DNA from: Mycteria americana
Taxonomy: Eukaryota > Chordata > Aves > Ciconiiformes > Ciconiidae
Direction of reading: 5' to 3'
Assembly: GCF_035582795.1 (NCBI RefSeq)
Contig: NC_134365.1
Span: 41,334,135 to 41,398,134 of the forward strand
Length of the DNA stretch: 64,000 bases
Part shown: positions 39,258-64,000 of the stretch, piece after piece
Position numbering within the stretch: the stretch's first letter is position 1
Layout: every line of letters starts with the position of its first letter
Position numbers and translations under genes: made by a program
Notes under the pieces: model-generated
The model's database searches: none
Seen by the model: the letters and a program-made list of their open reading frames with translations, nothing else
What the model was told of the DNA's origin: nothing

Positions 39258-39836
39258 TGTGGTGTGGTTGACCCCGGCCAGCAGCCAAGCACCCACCCAG
39301 CTTCTCGCCCATTCCCCTCTCCCATGGGATGGGGAGAAAACAGAAGAAAGGGAAGAAGGCTCACGGATTGAGACGACGACGATTTAACAGGGAAAGCAAA
39401 TGCTGCTCCTGCAAAGTAAGCACAAAGAGGATTTCATTCACCACTTCCCATCAGCAGGCAGATGTCCAGGCACTTCCTGGAAAGCAAGGACTCCACACAG
39501 GTTCCTTGGAAAGATAAATGCTGTGCCCATTAATGTCTCCGCTTCGTCCTCCTTTCCCTGAGTTTTTTATTGCTGAGCACAATGGCATGTGGTATGGAAT
39601 ATCCCTCCGGTCAGTTTGGGTCAGTTCTCCTGGCTGTGTCTGCTCTTAACCCCTTGCCCGCCCCCGGGGGAAGAAGCAAGAAAGCTTCAACGCTGTGCAG
39701 GCAGGGTTCAGCAACAGCCGAAACACTGGTGTGTTAGCAACGCTGTTCTAGGCATGAACCCAAAGCACAGCACCATGTGGGCTGCTATGAGGAATGTTAA
39801 CTCCATCCCAGCCTGACCCAGTTTGGTGTGATGACA
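39258..39836 (-). mobile_element. Endogenous retrovirus solo LTR, minus strand, related to the LTR at 42277
   Basis: Read on the minus strand, this segment shares with the downstream LTR the start (ggctgggatggagttaa), the middle (acccaaactgacc, ggatattccatacc) and the end (ctccccatcccatgggag, then gctggccggggtcaacc). An AATAAA-like motif sits where the other copy has its TATA region. It is more diverged than the 42277 copy. The edges are uncertain: GGTGTG occurs at both 39261-39266 and 39825-39830, which could be a target duplication bounding a slightly shorter element, whereas the TG...CA ends suggest 39258-39836. No internal retroviral genes adjoin it. Confidence 0.75.
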
Positions 39837-40447
39837 GCTATTCTTGATGGTGTCTGAGATCATGCTAGAACTAAATTAATCCTTCATATTGAAGGTGACA
39901 CTTTTTAAGTGCTCATCTAGACCTGATGCAAAAAATAGTTGTATTACATATAAGCAGCTTCTATTCAGCTGTTCTGTTGCTTGTCATAATTCAATGAGAT
40001 GCAACACCAGAAACTTTTCCAAAACACTCTCGAGGTATGAATTGGTCCAGATGTCCTTTAGGTTACATGGGTGCATGCCACCTTTGGGCATTGGTCTTGA
40101 AGAGTTTCCACACACTCTTCTGGTTTTACTGTTAAAGTAACTGATGCAGGAGACCAAGAAAGTGTTTAAAGTACAAATGTTTGCGTTCAGGGACTTGATA
40201 GTTGTACTGTTTTTCTGCTTGAGGAACTACTGCTACCAAAAGTGGCACTACTGGCTCCTTGTTCTCTGCCCTGTGCTGCTACATCTTTTATGCTGGTATG
40301 ATTAATTTGTGCAGTCTATGGTGAACCACATAAAGGAGCTGATAAATTTCAGACTTAACCAGTTATTTTAGCCACATCAATCATACCACACGGTTTTTCA
40401 CCATGAGGTATATACCCGAGTATATACATACAGCGAGTTTGTTAAAA

Positions 40448-42271
40448 TCATAGATTTGCAATATTGGAAGGCACTTTTAAAAGCTCGCAAATAATAAACT
40501 AGCTAGACTATCTCCTGTTGGAAGGCACGTCTGTCTTCCGCCAGATGCTTTTCTAATCCCTTTGGAGGATACCTTTGTAGAGCCTGCAGTCTATTACGCA
40601 AGTACTTTTCAGGTGTTCATAGACCCAGGGCAGACTGAATGGTCACATGCAGCTGGTGATTTCCTGTAACTTCTCACTCCCTTCATATGAGCTCTGCCTT
40701 CTCTTGTAATTGTGCAGCTGGTCACCTATAAGTAGCCCTCCCTGTGCCAAGATCTGTTTAAATTTTGTAACTCTTACAGCATCTCTGAAGTGGGTACAGT
40801 CTGGGAATTAACGGGTGGTCTCTACACGGTCATTTATTAAATAGTATAGGAGTGAGGGTAGGTACTTGTAGCTCTCCTGTTCTCTGCACCCTTCCATTTA
40901 ACAGTGAACCCAGCCCTTTGTCCAATCTTCCAGTTTCATCTGGACTTGGTTTCCTTATCTGTCTTGTGAGAATGTGATGAGAGACCATGCCAAAACTTCT
41001 CTACTATCAAGATGAATGACATGTATTGTTTTGCCTTGGTCCACAGGACTGTCATAAGAGGAAATGAGATTTGCTTGACTCAATTTGTTCTCAGCAAATC
41101 CATCTTGACTGTTTAATCATCTGTTATCTTCTAGATCTTTAAAAATAATTTTGGTACTTCTGTTTTCTCAAACAAATGAATTTAGACTGGTCCATAATTC
41201 TTCAGCCCTTCCTCCTCCCCCATATCTTCTTGGAAGTGGACATAATTTTGGCCTTTTCCCAGTCTTTTGTCACTTGTCCATCCCCTGAGTTCTTAAAATA
41301 GTTATTGATGGCAGAGATTTAATGAGCCTACTCTGTAAGCGTGGCTTTTGTGCCAAGTCATTTGCTATGATCAGACTTATCCTAAGTATTCTCCAACATT
41401 GTTTTATCTTGTTAAAAGCTAAGAGCTTACCTCTCTGCCCTTGCTATTAATTATGATAGACACCTGGTCACAGCTGATTCTTTTAGGAAAGAATGATGTA
41501 AAAAAAAAGAGGCATTAAATATTTAGATAATTTTAAGTTTTTTCTGTTTTGTCCTTTTCTCGTGTTAAGTAGTGGTCTAATACTTCAATTCTTCTGGCAG
41601 CTGGAAAAAATTGCTTTTGATGTCTTACAATAATTACTTTGAATTTTGTACCACAGCCTTTGTCTATGTCTTAATGCGTTATGCTGCCTGTGTTTAGTAG
41701 CTTGGTCCTAGTTTTCAGCTCCTGTAAGCTACTTTTTTGAATTGAAGGTCATGATAAACTAAAGACTTATGATACTCCTAGTAAAAGTGAGGTAGAAGAC
41801 TAGACTTCCTCTACAGTGAAACAGTTTCCTGATGAAACTCTATTTTTTTTTTTTCCTGAAGCAAGGAAACAATTGTCTTTCTGCACTAGGTTTCCTGGGA
41901 TGTTGTAATAACTGGATTTACTGAAGAGCTCTTTTCTGAAATTGTCAGTTTCTGCTTTCTTCTCTGACTCTTTTTTTTGGCTGAAGATCATTAATTCACT
42001 TTATGTTCATTCTTCATGCAGACCACCTTCTGCATATTTTCAACCAGTTCCTCTCTGTTAGCTCAAATCAAATCTACCAGAGCCTCTCCTTTCATTGTTT
42101 TCTTCCAAATCCTGGATCAAAATTTAACATTTGTGTTCCAATATCTTCCTAGCCAGCCTATCATTTGGTAGAGATCCTTTCCCAACAGCTGTTGGTTAAA
42201 ATCCTCTTAGTGCTATTAGAATTTGGGATGATTTTGCTGGCTGCTTGAAAACCTGTGCTTCCTGTAACTTC
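40448..42271 (-). mobile_element. Ancient CR1/L3-like LINE, decayed, minus strand
   Basis: On the minus strand this looks like a badly decayed LINE of the CR1/L3 clade. At 40448 the + strand reads atcatagatttgcaatattg, then gaaggcac, resembling the reversed 3' end. Further right, atttgcttgactcaatttgt, then tctcagcaaatccatcttgact, dactggtccataattcttca-like text and ttggccttttcccagtcttt match the order of conserved reverse-transcriptase motifs seen reversed in amniote CR1/L3 copies. No open frame survives. The match is from memory of consensus patterns, so the family assignment is tentative. The body is interrupted at 42272 by a solo LTR. Confidence 0.5.
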
Positions 42272-42276
42272 GTGAC
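42272..42276. repeat. 5-bp target-site duplication, left copy (GTGAC)
   Basis: GTGAC directly precedes the LTR start TGTCCTGG and is repeated exactly after the LTR end at 42842-42846. A 5-bp duplication is typical of ERVL-type and some related avian retroviral integrations. Confidence 0.85.
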
Positions 42277-42841
42277 TGTCCTGGTTTCAGTTGAGATAGA
42301 GTTAATTTTCTTTATAGTGGCTGGTATGGGGCTATGTTTTGGATTTGTGCTGAAGACAGTGTTGATAATACAGAGATGCTTTAGTTGTTGCTGCACCAGT
42401 CAAGGACTTTTCAGCTTCCCGTGCTCTGCCAGGTGCAGAAGAAGCTGGGAGGGGACACAGCCAGGAGAGTTGATCCAAACTGACCAAAGGGATATCCCAT
42501 ACCATATGGTGTCATGCTCAGTATATAAAGCTGGGGAAGAAGAAGGAAGGGGGGGACATTTGGAGTGATGGCGTTTGTCTTCCCAAGCAACCATTACGCA
42601 TGATGGAGCCCTGCTTTCCTGGAGATGGCTGAACACCTGCCTGACCCTGGGAAGTAGTGAATTAATTCCTTGCTTTGCTTTGCTTGCGTGCGCGGCTTTT
42701 GCTTTACCTATTAAACTGTTTTTATCTCAACCCTCAAGTTTTCTTACTTTTGCTCTTCTGAGTCTCTTCCCCATCCCACCGAGGGGGAGTGAGCGAGCGG
42801 CTGCGTGGTGCTTAGTTGCCGGCTGGGGCTAAACCACGACA
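42277..42841 (+). mobile_element. Endogenous retrovirus solo LTR, plus strand
   Basis: A complete 565-bp LTR with TG...CA ends (TGTCCTGGTTTCAG to AAACCACGACA), flanked by a perfect 5-bp duplication. It shows a TATA box (gtatataaag, 42521-42530) and an ATTAAA poly(A) motif at 42710, placing U3, R and U5 in the expected order. There is no primer-binding site, gag, pol or env next to it, so it is a solo LTR left by recombination between two LTRs. It interrupts an older LINE and is clearly the younger insertion. The LTR type is widespread in birds; I assign it tentatively to the ERVL group because of the 5-bp duplication. Confidence 0.88.
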
Positions 42842-42846
42842 GTGAC
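42842..42846. repeat. 5-bp target-site duplication, right copy (GTGAC)
   Basis: An exact copy of 42272-42276 immediately after the LTR terminal CA. Confidence 0.85.
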
Positions 42847-43320
42847 TTAAAAATTAGGGCTGTGTTCTCATCACAGATTTTTCAGCAGACCTATCCCACT
42901 CAGAGAAATGGACTTTCGTTTCAAATTGGTGTGTGTATCTTTGATAATCCAGGAACAGATTGTACATCTTTCTTTCCTTGTTGTAAGAAGCTCCTTTGTC
43001 AATTATTTCATGAAGTCTTTGTTTTACCAAATAAATGATCATTTGGTTAGGTATAGACACATCTATTTTCTGCTTGTGTCAACACCTCTTGTATTAATAA
43101 TAAGAGTATCTCCTCCTTGTCTTTTTGACCTTACATTGAATGATGTTCTTTTCATTTTTAGATCCTTGTGAAGTCCACCTTTCTCCATGTTTTCTTGATA
43201 TTTTTTCATAGCTTCATTTCTTTCCCCATTCTGCCACACTATGACTTCAAAGTTCTCCTTCCTGCTTTAGCACGCCTGTCGACAAAGACTTGGTAGTGAT
43301 CTGGGAGAGCCAGAGGTAAA
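42847..43320 (-). mobile_element. Probable continuation of the ancient LINE beyond the LTR
   Basis: Sequence after the LTR continues in the same T/C-rich style as the left side. It includes caacacctcttgtattaata followed by agagtatctcctccttg, which resembles reversed CR1/L3 endonuclease-region sequence. Joining 42271 to 42847 would restore one element. The similarity is weak and the right-hand end is not determined. Confidence 0.35.
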
Positions 43321-46319
43321 TTCAGATTATTTCTTGGTAGCTTATACTAGCTACTCTGCACTGTGAATTTTATCTTCCTGTTAAAATCAAATGGAAGGTC
43401 TTAAGGTTGCTAGTAAGTGTCATCAAACTATGGTAAATGTTACAAATACTTTTAAGGAAACTATGCTGAAATGGACAGTCAGAATCTCTAAAGGGGGAAA
43501 ACGACTCAAACATTAAAAACATCTCGTAGGCTTGCTTCAGATTTAGAGTTACAGTTCCACTCGAGAATTCTGCATTTTTTTAAGCTTAAAAAGTGCACAG
43601 CTTAGGAGGTCAGACAACAGTGACTCTGTTCTCTCGTAGGAGGAAAGGAAAACATATGTGTATAAACTAAAGAAGATCTTGGAGTTTCTTATTTCTGATT
43701 ATAGGCAGTAAGATGCCTTTTAGAAATAAAAGTAAGCTTATCTCTGTGTGCTAGACAGCTACCTTAATTTCTATCAACATTAACTCCATCTCCCAAAGTG
43801 AAATAAGATTGCTCTGCAGCACCCTGACACATGTTCTAAACCAGGTATTTTTGAATAGCTGCAACTTCCCATTTTTTGGCCAGGGGTTTTAAGTGTTCGC
43901 TTGCGTTACATATACGGCACTGTGAACTATAGCTGAACTCTAAACAAAGTCTGTACTTTAGCAGTAATCCCAGAGCCATATACCAGCTCTGTTGTACTGT
44001 AGCTAGAACAAAGAAGAAATAAACATTTTCAGTCCATAAATGTGTGTCCTTTAATCTGGCATTGATATGGGTAAGTCCACCTACAAAATACAAGTTGCAA
44101 AAGAAGAACTTCCTCTCCAGGGAGAATCAGTCTCTGTGGGATTCATGGACAGGCGGCATGGTTACAATAGTTGAATCATTTGAGTCTTCTCTGCCTATTA
44201 TACAGTACCTGCTGACATAATGCACCTTTGTTTGTTTTGCATTCATGAGTCATCCTGAACAGGCTGTGAGAGACAGAAAACCTTTGCCATGCTCTAGTTA
44301 CTGCACAGAGCTGTGATAGATAGCAAGGCTACTGGGTAGTAGAGTCACTTATTTGTGTTGTGTCCCAGCTGCAGAGCTAGCATCTAACAGTAGCTAAAAT
44401 CGTGCTCCGTCATGCGGGTAGGAGAAAAGCCTGCTCAGTAGAGCTTGGTTTTGTCGCTGGAGCATTTGGAGACTGCTACGCAATCTCACTCTCAAACTGT
44501 TCGGCTGCAGGAACTGTGTCTAGGTATCTCAGGCGTAGCGGGTAGGAATATAAAAGTCCAAAGACTCCAACTTGCTTTCCCATTATTAAAAATAATGAAT
44601 AAATATGACAGAATATCTCTTGATAACTTTAGGATATGAGACTGAACTATGACACATAGACACGCTTTCCACTAACTGGGAAAACGAAGTAAAACTTTGT
44701 GGGTTAGCATAACGAAAATGATTGATTTGCATTACAGGAGCAGGTGGAGGAACCAAATATTATTACAATCTTATTGTCAAGCAGAAGAAAGGATCCTTAC
44801 TACATTTTACACATGGCAAACTTTGGAAAAGCAAGGCAAAAAGGGTTTGCTTCAGGCCTCCCACGAGTTCTGAGGCAGCTGTGAACCCATCCTGATCCTG
44901 AACATCGAGCATGACCATCCATTTTAAGAAGGGGGTTATCTGACTGACAACGGCCAGTTTAGACTGGAAGCTTTTGCTGGTTTTTGTTAGTTGTGATAAA
45001 CAGTAAGATTCCACAATACTCCATGGGAGCTATGAAAAGGTCTCAAATCTTCTGTTGTGCTTCTGTGTTGGTCCGTCTTTCAGAGCAAAACAAATTCCCT
45101 GATGATGCAGATATGTAAATGCTAGTTATAAGATGCTGAGCCTAGCAAGGCTAAAGGCATTGAGGTTGTGAAGGGAGGCGGGCTGCAGCTGAGTTAGATG
45201 TGACATGAAACCTAGTACTATGAGTGATACCTCCTGCTACTTGCCTTGTGCAGCTCGCTGTTCAGTGTCTCAGCTTCAGTGGATCTGGTTTTAACTTCTT
45301 CCTCTCAATCTGTCATCTCTATGTATACCAAGTGAAGGCTATGTGATGCCAGCCATCCCATTCAGCTCCCCTGTTCAGGGAGGCTGCAGGGCAAGCCACC
45401 GACAGTGCTTTTCAAGGGGAAGCAGTGACTGTTTCCTCTGCCTGGTGCTTTGGAACAGATAAATCTGTGTATGTATTTGAAGGAAACTTATTGAAATAGT
45501 GCTCCCAATCCAGATGTGCTGTTCAGTCCTACACTCTGTAAGATAACCTATTTATTCAAAGTAGGTCATGGTAAAGTTTTGGAAAATGGGAGAAGCAGGG
45601 AGGAAAACTATAGGGAGAGCAAGTGCCAATGGTAGGCTATAAAATGAGTGTTTAACCTCAGAATGCTAGTGTAAGAGAAATTAAAAATCCTAAAACAATT
45701 TCACAAGTAGATTTGAGAAACCGAGACAGTACCTTAACACTGCAGTCAAGTTATTGTTTCAGCAGCTGCCTTCTGCTCACTTAAAATTTCTGAGCTAATA
45801 GTAGTCTGCAATTAAGTAGTAAACAAATTCTTAAAAAAAAAAAACATCTTTACCCCAGTGACATGAGTATTTCAGAGACAAGTGAAGTTGCCATATACAT
45901 ATAAATACAAAAGATCTCCAGGATCTGTATGGGATTGTTTTACCTTCACAAGTGATTAATTGCTTTATTGATGTTGTGGGATCAGAGTCTCATGATGGGA
46001 GTGCGGCCCTTACACAGCTCGGGCAGAAACCACAGCCATTGCTGTCTCTACTAAAAGGCCTTCTCCACTTAAACATTCTCTTTCAGTGGAAGCTCTCTTT
46101 GCATGTGACCAATCACCCTTCAATATATAAGGTACATGAAGTCTTTAAATACAAGATACAATTCCTATCCCTTAATACATCTCCTCTGACCCAGCCTATG
46201 TTTTTCAAAGCAGTACTCTGTAAAAGGGGCAGAGATGAGTTTCTACATCAAAGAATTTCTCACATCAAAATCTCCGTACAACTTTTCGGTGTAGAAACTC
46301 AGCCCCTACTTCTCTTTGC
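43321..46319. other. Intergenic region upstream of TPH2, no gene seen
   Basis: This 3-kb AT-rich segment shows no recognised repeat or exon. Open frames at 43836-44093, 44763-45014 and elsewhere are short, have no splice signals at sensible phases and no recognisable products. Distal regulatory elements of TPH2 could lie here but none can be named from sequence. Confidence 0.5.
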
Positions 46320-46402
46320 CATGCTGTCCCCATGTCCCCGCTGGGCCCTGTCCCGGCACTGCTGGGCCTACGCTTCCCCAGAGCCCCTGGGGCCTCGGGC
46401 AG

Positions 46403-46440
46403 CCTGCCCTGGCCTGTGCGCCCTGCCCTGGCCTGTGCGC
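46403..46440. repeat. 19-bp tandem duplication in the CpG island
   Basis: Two exact adjacent copies of CCTGCCCTGGCCTGTGCGC (46403-46421 and 46422-46440), followed by a partial third starting CCTGCCCTG. Confidence 0.9.
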
Positions 46441-46931
46441 CCTGCCCTGCCCACGGTGGGGGAGAGGGCAGGCTGGTTCGGCTTCCCGGGCTGGGTTCTA
46501 AGCGGTGTTTCCCTGCCCGAGGCAGGCGGCCGGCCGGGCGACCGCCGCCGCCCGCGCAGGGCTGTGCCCCGCAGCCGGGCCGAGGCGGGCAGCGGTGTGA
46601 GGGGACGGTGAAGGCGTTGCCTTCCCCCAGGGGCGGCCGGGGGGAGCCGCCCCGCAGCGAGGGCCTCCGGGGTTGCGGTCGGCACAGCTCCCCCGGGGCG
46701 CCCGCAGGCCTCCTGGCCCTGGAGGACTCTTGCCGGGGCGCGGGCGACGAGGCTGGGCAGCGCCCGGAGGCGACACCGCTCCCCGTCCCGTCCCGTCGCG
46801 CCCCGGCGGCGCTGGCGGTGCGCGGCGGCGGCTGAGGTAAGCGGGGACCGTGGGCGTCCATCTGCCGGCGGCTCTCGTCACCCGGAGACGGGTCTCCCCT
46901 AATCGGGTTTCCATCAGTCTCTGCGGGGGCG

Positions 46932-46938
46932 TATAAAA
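46932..46938 (+). promoter_or_regulatory. TPH2: TATA box of TPH2
   Basis: TATAAAA within ggcgtataaaaggagccg, 74 bases upstream of the start codon. Transcription would be expected to start about 25-30 bases downstream, near 46962, giving a 5' UTR of roughly 45 bases. A TATA box with a CpG island fits a tightly tissue-restricted neuronal gene. Initiation here is inferred. Confidence 0.7.
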
Positions 46939-47005
46939 GGAGCCGCCGCGGGGCGAGGCGGGCAGAGCGCGGCGCTGCCCCCCGCCCGCCCGGCCGGCCG
47001 GCCTC

Positions 47006-64000
<16,995 letters not shown>

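Noticed and set aside
39258-42841. One complete provirus bounded by the two LTRs
   Set aside because: The LTRs are in opposite orientation, the plus-strand copy has its own target duplication, and no retroviral gag, pol or env is present between them.
45952-46611. 219-codon open frame (+) running from AT-rich DNA into the CpG island
   Set aside because: It has no ATG at its stated start, its composition changes half way, the C-terminal part is low-complexity Pro/Arg/Gly, and other frames are equally open. No protein family is recognised.

Overview
This window is vertebrate nuclear DNA and almost certainly avian. It is AT-rich with long introns, it carries CR1 LINE 3' ends with the octamer-type tail seen in birds, and it has a solo endogenous-retrovirus LTR of a type familiar from bird genomes. 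The species cannot be fixed from the sequence alone.

Two protein genes lie head to tail on the + strand, in the same order as on human chromosome 12q21. Positions 1-35410 hold most of TBC1D15, a Rab GTPase-activating protein of endosomes, lysosomes and mitochondrial contacts. Sixteen coding exons (8389-34241) can be joined in frame into 659 codons plus a stop. Only the short first coding exon is missing, upstream of base 1. A 3' UTR with a poly(A) signal near 35385 follows. Positions 47006-62646 hold the first six coding exons of TPH2, the neuronal tryptophan hydroxylase that commits tryptophan to serotonin synthesis. These exons encode about 269 residues: the regulatory N-terminus with the Ser19 phosphorylation site, the ACT-type domain and the start of the catalytic domain. 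The iron-binding residues lie in exons beyond the window. TPH2 starts in a CpG island (about 46320-47300) that contains a TATA box at 46932.

The roughly 11 kb between the genes is repeat-rich. It holds a minus-strand LTR (about 39258-39836), a long and very decayed CR1/L3-like LINE in minus orientation (about 40448-43300), and a plus-strand 565-bp solo LTR (42277-42841) inserted into that LINE with a clean 5-bp target duplication. A CR1 3' end with a 119-codon open frame lies in TPH2 intron 5 (61690-62155). Older CR1 scraps, two possible tRNA-derived SINE relics and several small tandem or inverted repeats are scattered through introns.

The observations most worth checking are: TPH2 exon 3 ends at a GC (not GT) splice donor in front of a 109-bp intron; TBC1D15 intron 16 contains an open, splice-flanked segment in frame with exon 16 that could be an alternative exon; two diverged copies of an unrecognised repeat lie 1.5 kb apart in TPH2 intron 5; and a strong splice donor lies in the CpG island upstream of the TPH2 TATA box. 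I found no operon-like system, CRISPR array, tRNA or rRNA gene, or intact provirus.
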